64,000 nt of DNA from Vibrio taketomensis (GTDB lineage: Bacteria > Pseudomonadota > Gammaproteobacteria > Enterobacterales > Vibrionaceae). Numbering within the stretch: the stretch's first letter is position 1; each line of letters begins with the position of its first letter. The DNA is taken from positions 372,001-436,000 of the forward strand of contig NZ_AP019649.1 of NCBI RefSeq assembly GCF_009938165.1, written 5' to 3'. The notes below the pieces were generated by a model. It made no database searches. It was not told the origin of the DNA and was given only the letters and a program-made list of their open reading frames with translations. Of the stretch, positions 47,146-55,906 are shown piece by piece. The translations under genes were made by a program, and so were the position numbers.

Positions 47146-49497
47146 TTAGTTGTTCAAGAAGAATGGGCGTCCGTAACCCAGAGAGTTGCCAGCATCATCG
47201 GCAGCTAAGCCAGAGCCTGCACCGATATTGGTACCAAAACCGACAATACCGAAGTTAATACTAAAGTTATTCTCGTAAACGGGCTCAGCATTAGGGTAGT
47301 CGGTAAAGCCTGGAGTCCAGCCTCGTAATTGATTGCTATAGGTAAAGCCGATATACCAACAGTCATCGATATAATTTAGACGCGCTAACCATTCAATAGA
47401 TTGATCTGTGGTGAGGTCGTAAAATATTGTGCGCTGGCATTCCAGTTCGGTGAGAAGGTATAGCCAGTTAATACCCTGCTTGTGAAATACCTTCACGAGT
47501 AATGCCATCAATGCCATCAGTGCCAGCGATACTGTCTAAATCTACCGTTTGTTCAATATACTCTTTGGTAACATAGCGATAGTTTCCTTGGATGTAGCCA
47601 TTGTTAGTGCGGTACTCAAGAGTACTGTTGGCCACTTGCATTTCGCTAGAGTCAATATCGTATTGCACCCTCCGTGGTAAAAGATAGTCATTAAAGTTGA
47701 AATCCATTTCTACCGCCCAAGCAGAATAGTTACTCTCTGGATCTTCACCAGATGCGCCTGCGAGATTGCCGTTGTTTTTGGTTGACTTATCCAAATAGAA
47801 TATTTGACCAAAAGAGATATTCAATCGCTCTTTGTACATGTCGTCAAAGAAACGAGTCGAGGCACCATAACTAAATTGATTGGCTGGTGCAATTTGATCG
47901 ACACCGCTAAATTTACGGCTACGGAATAGACCGTAGTAGTCAGTTTGCAGCAATGTAGTATCGTAAAGAGCAATATCGGATTGGTCTTCTTTCGGTACAT
48001 ATAAATATTGAATTTGTGGTTCAAGTGTTTGAGTGTAGCCTCCAAGTACATAGCTATCACGTTCAAGAACCAAACCCATATGTGTACGGAATTCAGGAAT
48101 CACTCGCGTTACGTTTTCTTTGTATGGAGTATTTGCAGGTAGCCCATCTAAATCTTGTTGGTAATGCGTTCCAAGAATTCGGGCTTCTGTTGTCCATGAC
48201 CCCCATGTTGTATGGATGGGAATGGTTATACCAGGCTCAACATGGACGCGAAGTGCAGATGGTTTACTATTATCATCCGTCTCAAAATTCGATATATGAC
48301 TAATCACGTCAAAATCCACGTATGGAGCTAATTGAGGCGAATAATAATTAAAGCCTATCTGCGGTAAAATACGGTAGGGCTGGTTACCTTGACTGTTAGT
48401 ACTTGGAAGTCTCGAGCTAAAGGGTGGCGTCCCAGTTATTAGTACGATATTGGAATTTTCCTTCTTGAACTAATTGACCATCTTCACGTTTACCGATACC
48501 AGAATCGATGTCGCTAAAGTAATCAATATCGCTCACTTTAGTAGTCGATATGGAACTTCAATTCTCTTTGTAAAGTCCATCGTGGGTGTACTGCATTGCC
48601 CAACGATCGCCTTTTCAGAGTACTTCTTGTCATCTGGCAAGTACTCAGACTCGATTTTACCTTGGCCAAAATCGGTCAAGTAACGGAAGACACTATTCAG
48701 TTGGGTGCCACGTTTTCCATGTACTTTAATGTGGTTTCAAGATCATATTGAGGTGCTAAGTTCCAGTAAACTGGCACTTCAAACTCGACACCGTCACTTG
48801 AACCGTATGAAACAGTTGGGTAAAGGAAGCCTGTTTTACGCGTATCACCGATTGGCACGGTTAAATATGGCAAGTAGAACACTGGTACGCTTTGAATTTC
48901 AAAACGTGGGTTGAAGAAGGTCGCTTCCTCTTCATTTTGATCAATTTCAATACTTGAGGCCGTCATGCGCCATGAATTATCACCTTCTGGACATGAGGTG
49001 ATAGAGCCATCTTCAATCTCATACATGGCCTTGCCGGTTTTCGAAACGAAAACAGCATCGCCGCGACCAGGTTCGCATAGAAATTGGTATTTAGTGTTGT
49101 CTAGTTCAACATAATCGGTATTAAGGTTATTCACCGCTTTATCGGAAATAGTCTTAACTTGGCCGTCGCTGAATGTGACGTTGCCTTCTGCCACAACGAC
49201 ATTATCTTGTTGATGCAGGGTGACGCTATCTGCCTGCATACGTTTTTTGCCTTGTACAACGACCACATTGCCGCTATAAGTGGCTTTGTCTCCATTGACG
49301 CCTTCAAGGCGGTCGGCTTCAACATTGATCGGCAATTGATTAGGATTTTCTGCCTCAGGTTGATTAACCAAGCATTGATCTACAGCAGGTAATTCTTGCA
49401 AACTACCGTCGGTAGTTTCTTGCTGTGCTTGAATCTGAGGTGCAAAAAGTGCTGCACTGATCGAAGCGGCCAGTAACGTACGTGGAAAACGTGGCAT
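47146..49497 (-). CDS. lptD: LPS-assembly protein LptD, disrupted by at least six apparent indels
   Basis: Outer-membrane beta-barrel that inserts lipopolysaccharide at the cell surface together with LptE; normally about 784 residues, which fits the 2352-base span. The N-terminal signal peptide and OstA-like domain read cleanly (49497 down to about 48712). After that the frame breaks repeatedly: near 48712, 48612, 48559, 48540, 48420, 48405, 47480 and 47425. Each restored segment matches LptD (for example [17 protein letters not shown] and [20 protein letters not shown]), and the C-terminus with CYxxxx-type [14 protein letters not shown] segment is present. Most breaks are missing bases in homopolymers. 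As lptD is essential, these look like sequence errors. Confidence 0.85.
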
Positions 49498-49646
49498 TGA
49501 GTTTTACTATCCTGTTGAACTTGATAAATTCGGTGACCTAGACAACCGAACAAAAAATAAAACGGTCTTTATCATAAAGTAATTTACATCATCCGGCACT
49601 ATCAGACCGCGTAACGAAGTAAAAATTCATAGATTGAGAGCACATA

Positions 49647-50500
49647 ATGCATATTTTTGGCAAAATTCTCGGTACTTTTTTTGGCTTTCTATTTGGAGGG
49701 CCTTTTGGTGCACTTTTTGGTCTGTTCTTAGGCCATCAATTTGATAAAGCGCGTCGCTTAAGTCAGGCGGGCTTCCAATCGTCACCATTTGGCAGTGGAC
49801 CAAGTCAGGCGCAAAAACAAGAAGAGTTCTTTAAAGCGGCATTTGCCGTGATGGGGCACGTGGCAAAAGCAAAAGGTCAAGTAACTCGCCAAGAGATTCA
49901 ATTGGCATCGACCATGATGGATCGCATGAACCTGCATGGTGAACAGCGTTTGGCTGCGCAAGAGGCATTCCGTCTCGGGAAATCGAGTGATTTTCCATTG
50001 GATGAAGTCTTAAAACGAGTCAAGATTTCATCAGGTGGTCGATTTGATTTATTGCAATTCTTTTAGAACTGCAGATTTCGGCCGCGTTTGCAGATGGTGA
50101 TATTCACCCAAGTGAACGTGAAGTGTTGCACCGAGTGGCGGAAGGATTGGGCTTTTCCATTCAGCAGCTTGAACAACGTCTTCGTATGCAAGAAGCGGCC
50201 TTTCGTTTTCAACAAGGCGATTTTGGCGGTGCGCATGCAGGCGGTAGTCACCAGTCAGGCAATTGGCAGCAAGCCTCTGCGGCAAGTCAATTGAGTACTG
50301 CCTATAACGTTTTGGGTGTCGATGAGAATGCCGATGCAAAAACGGTTAAGCGTGCGCATCGTAAGCTCATGAATGAACACCATCCAGATAAGCTAATGGC
50401 GAAAGGTTTACCGCCAGAAATGATGAATGTGGCAAAAGAAAAATCACAAGAAATTCAAAACGCTTACGATCTGATTAAAAAAGTGAAAGGTTTTAAATAG
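49647..50500 (+). CDS. djlA: DjlA co-chaperone, interrupted by a one-base frameshift
   Basis: Membrane-anchored J-domain co-chaperone of DnaK. The Gly/Phe-rich N-terminal membrane segment ([17 protein letters not shown]) and the TerB-like central domain read to RFDLLQFF, where a premature TAG appears at 50064-50066. The protein resumes in the -1 frame ([18 protein letters not shown]) and ends with a J domain containing the essential HPD motif ([13 protein letters not shown]). Adding one T to the T4 run at 50061-50064 restores a 284-residue DjlA. It is divergent from lptD, the same neighbourhood as in E. coli. Confidence 0.88.
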
Positions 50501-50521
50501 TATTTCACTACAGCAGAAAAG

Positions 50522-50548
50522 AAAGGCGAGCATAAGCTCGCCTTTTTT
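50522..50548. terminator. Bidirectional terminator djlA / ridA
   Basis: A perfect 10-bp stem (50522-50531 with 50536-50545), ATAA loop and T6 run on +, with an A-rich flank for the convergent ridA gene. Confidence 0.9.
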
Positions 50549-50566
50549 GCATTTGGTTATCAGTGA

Positions 50567-50956
50567 TTATTTACGAACTGCAATCGCTTCGATTTCAATA
50601 CCGACATCTTTTGGTAGGCGAGCTACTTCTACACATGAGCGTGCAGGGTAGTTAGCAACGTTATGCTCATCAAAGAATGCACCGTACACTTCATTTACAG
50701 CAGCAAAGTCATTCAGGTCTTTTACAAATACCGTCATTTTTACGATATCTGCAACACCAAGGCCTGAAGCTTCAACCACTGCTTTTACGTTTTCAAGAGA
50801 TTGACGTGCTTGTACAGTGATTTCTGCGGAGACTTCACCGGTCACAGGGTTCACAGGAATTTGACCTGAAGTCATTACCATGTTGCCTAGGTCAACGCCT
50901 TGAACATAAGGACCGATCGCTGCTGGAGCTAATTCCGTGTGAAGTACTTTAGTCAT
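50567..50956 (-). CDS. ridA: Reactive enamine/imine deaminase RidA
   Basis: Rid-family enzyme (129 aa) that hydrolyses reactive enamine and imine intermediates released by PLP-dependent enzymes such as threonine dehydratase. The family signatures GPYVQGVDLGNMVMTSGQIP and the C-terminal ARSCVEVARLPKDVGIEIEAIA, which holds the catalytic Arg, are intact. It lies downstream of pyrBI on the same strand, a common arrangement. Confidence 0.96.
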   Translation of the reverse strand: MTKVLHTELAPAAIGPYVQGVDLGNMVMTSGQIPVNPVTGEVSAEITVQARQSLENVKAVVEASGLGVADIVKMTVFVKDLNDFAAVNEVYGAFFDEHNVANYPARSCVEVARLPKDVGIEIEAIAVRK

Positions 50957-51083
50957 GTGAAATTTCCAATCGAATAGATGAATGAGGACTTCAGTGTGCC
51001 TGTTAAAAATTAGTAGGTAAAGCGTAAAATACCCCGCATTCGCGAGGTATTATTTCGATTAACTGAGAATTGTTGCGTGAGTT

Positions 51084-51545
51084 TTAGCGCTCAGTAACGA
51101 TCTCTCTAGAGAATACCTTTTCACAGTATTTGCACTTCAAACGGACATCATGTGCTTTTGCAAATACGCGGAAGCTGCTTTCTACTGGTTCGCCATGAGT
51201 GATGCAGTTTGAGTTTGGGCAAGCAAAAACGTTATTTACCTGTTCAGGAAGCGTTAACGCTAGCTTCTTAACGACTTGGTAGTTTTCAATTTGATTTACG
51301 GTTGCGTGCGGAGCATACAGTGCTAATTTGCTTGCTTGCTCTTCATTGATAAATACATTTTCAATTTTAAGTAAGTCTTTGTGACCTAATGCTGAAGAAG
51401 GCAAGTTTAAGCCAATCGTTACGCGTTGATTGCTTTTGTGCATGCTAAATAGCTTGAGCACCTTAATGCCTACTTGTGCTGGGATATGGTCGATCACTGT
51501 ACCGTTTTTAATCGCTTCGACTTGTAATTGAGTTTCTTTAACCAT
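51084..51545 (-). CDS. pyrI: Aspartate carbamoyltransferase regulatory chain PyrI
   Basis: Regulatory subunit (153 aa) that binds CTP and ATP and gives feedback control to PyrB. The four zinc-binding cysteines are Cys109, Cys114, Cys138 and Cys141, exactly the classical positions. It starts 15 bases after pyrB and is transcribed with it. Confidence 0.97.
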   Translation of the reverse strand: MVKETQLQVEAIKNGTVIDHIPAQVGIKVLKLFSMHKSNQRVTIGLNLPSSALGHKDLLKIENVFINEEQASKLALYAPHATVNQIENYQVVKKLALTLPEQVNNVFACPNSNCITHGEPVESSFRVFAKAHDVRLKCKYCEKVFSREIVTER

Positions 51546-51560
51546 GATATTTTCTCCCGA

Positions 51561-52490
51561 TTACAGTGATTGATTAAGAACAAGAGCAAGCAGTGCTTGA
51601 CGAGCGTACACGCCATTTTCTGCTTGTTGGAAGTAGTAAGCGTGCGGTGTCTTATCGACATCGGTAGTAATTTCATCCACACGAGGTAGTGGGTGTAGCA
51701 CTTTCAGATTCTCACGCGCATTTTCCAGCATCGCGGCGGTTAGGATATAAGCAGACTTGATGTGGACATATTCTGACTCATCAAAACGCTCTTTTTGCAC
51801 GCGCGTCATGTAGAGAATATCCAGTTCAGGAATCACACTTTCCATGTCCGTGTGCAGGCTGTATTGAATTCCCGCTTCATCAAGCTCTTCGCAGATGTAA
51901 TCTGGCATCGCTAACGCTTCTGGTGCGACAAAGAAGAAACGAACATTATTAAATTTCGCCAGTGCTTGAGTGAGTGAATGCACGGTGCGGCCGTATTTTA
52001 AGTCACCAACAAACGCGATATTGATGTTATCAAGGCGACCTTGAGTTTCAGATATGGTGTAAAGATCAAGCAGTGTTTGAGTTGGGTGCTGGTTTGCGCC
52101 GTCACCAGCATTAATCACTGGTACACCATTAGAGAATTCAGAAGCGAGGCGGGCTGCGCCTTCACGTGGATGACGCATCACAAAGGCATCTACGTAAGTT
52201 GAAATGACTTGAATTGAGTCAGCCAGTGTTTCGCCTTTATTGGCCAGTGACGTGTTGCCTGCGTTATCAAAGCCGATGACATCACCACCAATGCGTTGAA
52301 TCGCAGTTTCAAAAGAGAGGCGAGTACGGGTTGAAGGCTCAAAGAAGCAACTCGCGACAACCTTATTTTTGATCAGATTCGGATTTGGATCGGCCTTTAA
52401 TTGGCCTGCGGTTTGAACTATTAACTCGAGCTCATCGCGGGATAGCTCCGGAATCGAAATGATGTGCTTGTTGTAAAGCGTATTGGTCAT
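51561..52490 (-). CDS. pyrB: Aspartate carbamoyltransferase catalytic chain PyrB
   Basis: Catalyses carbamoyl phosphate plus aspartate to carbamoyl aspartate, the committed step of pyrimidine synthesis (309 aa). The carbamoyl-phosphate motif [12 protein letters not shown] and the HPLPRVDEI motif are intact. Two in-frame ATGs are close: the one at 52490 is chosen because an AGGG site lies nine bases ahead, whereas it is only two bases from the ATG at 52499. Transcription is controlled by the pyrL leader and attenuator upstream. Confidence 0.97.
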   Translation of the reverse strand: MTNTLYNKHIISIPELSRDELELIVQTAGQLKADPNPNLIKNKVVASCFFEPSTRTRLSFETAIQRIGGDVIGFDNAGNTSLANKGETLADSIQVISTYVDAFVMRHPREGAARLASEFSNGVPVINAGDGANQHPTQTLLDLYTISETQGRLDNINIAFVGDLKYGRTVHSLTQALAKFNNVRFFFVAPEALAMPDYICEELDEAGIQYSLHTDMESVIPELDILYMTRVQKERFDESEYVHIKSAYILTAAMLENARENLKVLHPLPRVDEITTDVDKTPHAYYFQQAENGVYARQALLALVLNQSL

Positions 52491-52509
52491 AATCGTCATC
52501 CCTATCTGA

Positions 52510-52647
52510 CTAGATACTAAAATTTAGGCAATAAAAAGCCTCCCAATAGGGAGGCTTTAAAATCAATAGAAACTGTAAAAAATAAGCCAGTAAGCAAGCA
52601 AACTTACCTTGAGTAAAGCGCATTGTAGAACACGAATTACGTGGCAT
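52510..52647 (-). CDS. pyrL: pyrBI operon leader peptide (PyrL)
   Basis: A 45-codon leader frame begins at 52647 after a GGAGG ribosome site, runs through a U-rich stretch (codons about 22-30, FLQFLLIL) and the attenuator hairpin, and stops 20 bases before pyrB. This is the layout of the E. coli pyrBI leader: at low UTP, RNA polymerase stalls in the U-rich tract, the ribosome catches up and prevents the terminator from forming. Sequence similarity to E. coli PyrL is slight, as usual for leader peptides. The call rests on position, ribosome site and overlap with the terminator. Confidence 0.7.
   Translation of the reverse strand: MPRNSCSTMRFTQGKFACLLAYFLQFLLILKPPYWEAFYCLNFSI
52532..52558 (-). 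terminator. pyrBI attenuator
   Basis: A perfect 10-bp stem (52535-52544 with 52549-52558) with a 4-base loop and a T-run on the - strand, 42 bases ahead of pyrB and inside the leader-peptide frame. This is a rho-independent attenuator responding to UTP-dependent transcription-translation coupling. Confidence 0.88.
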
Positions 52648-52678
52648 TTATTTACAACCTCCAGACAAATTGTCGTGC

Positions 52679-52706
52679 ATTATACGCAGAAGATTGCTTT
52701 GCGCAA
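52679..52706 (-). promoter_or_regulatory. Sigma-70 promoter of pyrL-pyrBI
   Basis: On the - strand a -35 TTGCGC (52701-52706) and a perfect -10 TATAAT (52679-52684) are separated by 16 bases. The start would be near 52672, giving about 25 bases before the leader-peptide ATG. Confidence 0.72.
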
Positions 52707-52742
52707 GCGATTACACAACTAATTGGTTTGTTTTATGCAAAT

Positions 52743-53747
52743 TTAGTTACCTAAAGTCGCCACCATAACCGCTTTGATTGTATGCATACGGTTTTCAGCT
52801 TCATCAAATACAATCGAATAATCTGACTCAAAGACTTCTTCGGTGACTTCCAGTCCTTGCATGCCATATTTTTCGGCAATCTCTTTGCCAATCGTTGTTT
52901 CGTCATTGTGGAAGGCCGGTAGACAGTGCATAAACTTGACCAGTGGATTGCCGGTTTGTTTTATCACATCCATATTGATTTGGTATGGTGCCATTAGAGC
53001 AACACGTTCATCCCAAGCTTTCGCAGCTTCGCCCATGGATACCCACACATCGGTGTAGAGGAAATCACAACCTACGACGCCTTCAGCGACATTTTCGGTG
53101 AGGGTAATTTTCGCCCCAGTATGTTGGGCGATCGCTTGGCAAGTGGTAACTAATTCTTGCTCTGGCCAGAACTGTTTGGGCGCCACTAAGCGAATATCCA
53201 TCCCCATTTTGGCCGCGCCAACCATGAGTGAGTTACCCATGTTATTGCGTGCATCACCAAGGTAGGCAAACTTCATTTCTGATAATTGTTTACCTTGGCC
53301 ATGTTCTAGCATGGTTAGAAAGTCCGCAAGGATTTGCGTTGGATGGAATTCATCGGTGAGACCATTCCATACAGGCACGCCGGCATGTGCAGCGAGCTCT
53401 TCCACGATTGCCTGACCAAAACCGCGATATTCGATGCCGTCATACATTCGACCCAGTACTCGAGCTGTATCTTTCATCGATTCTTTATGGCCAATTTGTG
53501 AGCCGGAAGGGCCGATATAAGAGACTTGCGCACCTTGGTCAAAAGCGGCGACTTCAAACGCACAGCGAGTGCGAGTCGACGCTTTTTCAAAGATCAGTGC
53601 GATGTTTTTACCTTGCAATTTTTTCTGCTCGGTCCCCGCATACTTAGCCTTTTTTAAATCCGCAGAGAGGTCGAGCAAAAATTGAATCTCTTTGGGAGAA
53701 AAGTCTAAAAGTTTAACGAAATGACGGTTACGAAGATTAAAAGCCAT
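52743..53747 (-). CDS. argF: Ornithine carbamoyltransferase
   Basis: Makes citrulline from ornithine and carbamoyl phosphate in arginine synthesis, or may run in reverse for arginine breakdown with ArcA (334 aa). The carbamoyl-phosphate motif [12 protein letters not shown], the ornithine loop [10 protein letters not shown] with the catalytic Cys, and DVWVSMGE are intact. The ATG at 53747 is chosen over one 45 bases upstream because it gives the standard [16 protein letters not shown] start. ARG-box-like sequence lies about 65 bases upstream. Confidence 0.95.
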   Translation of the reverse strand: MAFNLRNRHFVKLLDFSPKEIQFLLDLSADLKKAKYAGTEQKKLQGKNIALIFEKASTRTRCAFEVAAFDQGAQVSYIGPSGSQIGHKESMKDTARVLGRMYDGIEYRGFGQAIVEELAAHAGVPVWNGLTDEFHPTQILADFLTMLEHGQGKQLSEMKFAYLGDARNNMGNSLMVGAAKMGMDIRLVAPKQFWPEQELVTTCQAIAQHTGAKITLTENVAEGVVGCDFLYTDVWVSMGEAAKAWDERVALMAPYQINMDVIKQTGNPLVKFMHCLPAFHNDETTIGKEIAEKYGMQGLEVTEEVFESDYSIVFDEAENRMHTIKAVMVATLGN

Positions 53748-53807
53748 ATTCTGATCCTTGAATACAAATGGAATATGCGTCCAGTTAAACATAAAGACGC
53801 ATTAAAT

Positions 53808-53825
53808 GTGAATAATTATTTTACA
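53808..53825. promoter_or_regulatory. Probable ARG box upstream of argF
   Basis: The 18-base stretch GTGAATAATTATTTTACA matches the ARG-box pattern TGAAT-4-ATTCA well in its first half and partly in its second. It lies about 61-78 bases ahead of argF, suitable for repression by ArgR. Confidence 0.55.
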
Positions 53826-53827
53826 TT

Positions 53828-53857
53828 GATGACGAATTAGAATAGTAATTCGTCATC
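53828..53857 (-). terminator. Hairpin between phoH and argF
   Basis: A perfect 11-bp stem (53828-53838 with 53847-53857) around an 8-base loop, 16 bases past the phoH stop. On the - strand it is followed by AATGTAAAATAATTATT rather than a clean T-run, so its strength as a terminator is uncertain. Its loop flank also contains an ARG-box-like GAAT-4-ATTC. Confidence 0.55.
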
Positions 53858-53872
53858 ATGCTATGAGGACAC

Positions 53873-55249
53873 TTATAAGTTTTCTTCTGCGAACTCAGCA
53901 AGGCGGCTGCGTACCACACCGTTGAGGTGAATATTGGCGCTACCCTCGAAATTCTTAAATCGTTCGACCATGTAGGTCAAGCCTGAGGTCACCGGAGTGA
54001 GATAATGAGAGTCAATTTGTGCCAAATTACCAGAGCAGACGATTTTCGTGCCTTCACCACAGCGAGTAATGATGGTTTTTATCTGTGAGGCAGTGAGGTT
54101 TTGGCACTCATCAAGTAAAACAAACGCATTTTGAATTGAGCGGCCGCGCATAAAGTTGATCGACTTAAACTGAATATTGGCTTTATCACAAATGTATTTC
54201 AGCGAGCCTTCAGTGCAATGATCGTTTTTGTGTAGCGCTTCGAGAGTGTCGGTAACAGCAGCAAGCCATGGCAACATTTTTTCTTCTTCGCTGCCGGGTA
54301 AAAAGCCGATCGACTCACCAATATCTGGTGTATTACGAGTGACGATGATCTTATCAAACATCTTTTTCTCAATGTTTTGTTCCAGTGCCGCCGCTAATGC
54401 CAGTAGGGTTTTACCACTACCTGCCGCACCCGTTAAAATCACCAAATCGATGTCTGGGTCGAGTAGGGCATCGAGCGCCATCGCTTGGTAAATGTTTTTC
54501 GGCGTAATATCCCAAGCTCGTCGATTCATCAATCGCTCACGGCTGAGATCTCGCAGCATGATGGTATCGTCTGTGATGTCAGCAACGCGACCGACAAAGT
54601 CGCTGGTTTTATCAATCACATATTGATTCAAATAAGTCGGCTCAAACGGTTCACGAGCTAGCGTGTGGAAAGTTCTACCGCCAAGATTCTTACTTTCAAC
54701 TTGATCGACATTGGCCCAGAAATCCCCTTCAATTTGTTGAAAACCCTTGGTGAGGTATTGCACATCATCGATCAATTGATCGCTGCGATAGTCTTCGACG
54801 AAGCGTACTCCAGCCCCTTTTGCACGCAGGCGCATGTTGATATCTTTGGTAACAAGAATGACTTCGCGCGGTGCACGTTTATTTTGCAGGTAAATGGTAG
54901 CGTTCAAAATGCGGTTATCGCCTGCTTTGTCAGCAAACGCTTTGATGGTTTCTTGCAACTCAAAATCAGCCAAAATCGCAATATGGCCAGTGCCTTCATT
55001 GTCACGATTAATCGGAATCCCTTCGGAAATTTCATCCGGAGTGGCATCTTTAAATAGCGCTTCCAACGCGCGAATAGCTACCCGAGCATCACGGGCGACG
55101 TCGCGCTTGCTATCTTTAATGCGGTCGAGTTCTTCGAGTACGGTCATCGGAATGACCACATCATGTTCTTGAAAGGAATAAATAGCGAGAGGTTCGTGAA
55201 GTAGAATGTTGGTATCGAGAACGAAGAGTTTTCTGTCCATATCGCCCAT
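53873..55249 (-). CDS. PIN domain and PhoH-type ATPase fusion
   Basis: Cytoplasmic protein of 458 residues with an N-terminal PIN-type nuclease domain (about 5-150, start FVLDTNILLHEP with the metal-binding Asp) and a C-terminal PhoH ATPase. Walker A is GAAGSGKT; Walker B is FVLLDECQN. PhoH2-type fusions have been shown to act as RNA helicase/RNases in mycobacteria; the role in vibrios is not known. The ATG at 55249 is chosen because an AGGAG site lies six bases ahead. An unusually structured leader lies upstream. A terminator-like hairpin separates it from argF. Confidence 0.92.
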   Translation of the reverse strand: MGDMDRKLFVLDTNILLHEPLAIYSFQEHDVVIPMTVLEELDRIKDSKRDVARDARVAIRALEALFKDATPDEISEGIPINRDNEGTGHIAILADFELQETIKAFADKAGDNRILNATIYLQNKRAPREVILVTKDINMRLRAKGAGVRFVEDYRSDQLIDDVQYLTKGFQQIEGDFWANVDQVESKNLGGRTFHTLAREPFEPTYLNQYVIDKTSDFVGRVADITDDTIMLRDLSRERLMNRRAWDITPKNIYQAMALDALLDPDIDLVILTGAAGSGKTLLALAAALEQNIEKKMFDKIIVTRNTPDIGESIGFLPGSEEEKMLPWLAAVTDTLEALHKNDHCTEGSLKYICDKANIQFKSINFMRGRSIQNAFVLLDECQNLTASQIKTIITRCGEGTKIVCSGNLAQIDSHYLTPVTSGLTYMVERFKNFEGSANIHLNGVVRSRLAEFAEENL

Positions 55250-55268
55250 AAGCATCTCCTGTCGCAAA

Positions 55269-55396
55269 ACGGGTGTAAGCCAACAACAGTTGGCAGACTG
55301 GTTTGCTAGCAAAAACTCTCATCTAACGACTTATCGATGTCTGAGAAGCTCCGCGCTCAGAGGCTGATCGAGCGGGAAGCTGGCTAGCAAACCCGT
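55269..55396 (-). promoter_or_regulatory. Structured leader of phoH with alternative pairings
   Basis: On the - strand, the segment at 55383-55396 can pair either with 55300-55310 (11 bp) or, through ACGGGT, with 55269-55274 just ahead of the phoH ribosome site (55255-55259). A separate 6-bp hairpin with a 4-base loop lies at 55279-55294. Mutually exclusive pairings are typical of riboswitch-like or attenuator leaders. No known riboswitch class is recognised. Confidence 0.4.
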
Positions 55397-55716
55397 GAAG
55401 ATCGTCTTTTATACGTATGAGTGAGGCAAATGGTGAGCAGTTGGTCTCACTCATGTGCTTTATAAAAGTATATACATGAATTTATTGATATTGCAGTGCG
55501 AATTGAGGATTCGTTGTCTCAATCACAACTTGAGATTGGTAAATGACGCTCAATATTCAGACTCAATAAATTTGTATATGCAATCTGTATTACTAGTAGT
55601 GCCACGCTATTTTTACACTCATATGTCAAGCGTATTTGAATGGAAAATTTGCGAGTAAATCCATGCTAGGCGCGTGACCAATCTCACGTCATCGAGTAAG
55701 ATGAGCCCCTTTTTCC

Positions 55717-55769
55717 CACGCCATCACTGACTTAGAAATTCCCCCGTCAGTCGCCTTTGAAATGGCGTG
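55717..55769. repeat. Nested inverted repeat between phoH and rapA
   Basis: Outer 8-bp arms 55717-55724 and 55762-55769 (CACGCCAT / ATGGCGTG) enclose inner 6-bp arms 55726-55731 and 55746-55751 (ACTGAC / GTCAGT). It lies about 140-190 bases ahead of rapA. It may be an operator or a structured RNA element. Confidence 0.5.
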
Positions 55770-55906
55770 AGAGCAGCTAGAATATATCCAAGTAACTAGA
55801 GAATGTTGATTCGTTGCATAGCATCAGCCTTGCTGGAGAGTGTGATTGATTCTTGCGCTTAGTTATTTAGATAGAACTTAAAATTGTTAAATGAGGTAGT
55901 CGATTC

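Larger units (their letters stand above)
55250..55906. other. 657-base divergent intergenic region phoH / rapA
   Basis: The longest gap in the window. It contains a small hairpin (55279-55294), an 11-bp inverted repeat (55300-55310 with 55383-55393) enclosing a further helix, and a nested repeat (55717-55769). The only frame of note, 55455-55658 on +, has no good ribosome site and no recognisable product. Promoters for phoH and rapA must lie here. Confidence 0.6.

Noticed and set aside
49515..49540. Sigma-E-like -35 (GAACTT) between lptD and djlA
   Set aside because: It points towards djlA, not lptD, and the expected -10 element at 16 bases is TAGAC rather than a TCTGA or TCAAA type.
55455..55658. 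67-codon + strand frame in the phoH/rapA gap
   Set aside because: No ribosome site, unusual composition and no recognisable product; probably chance.
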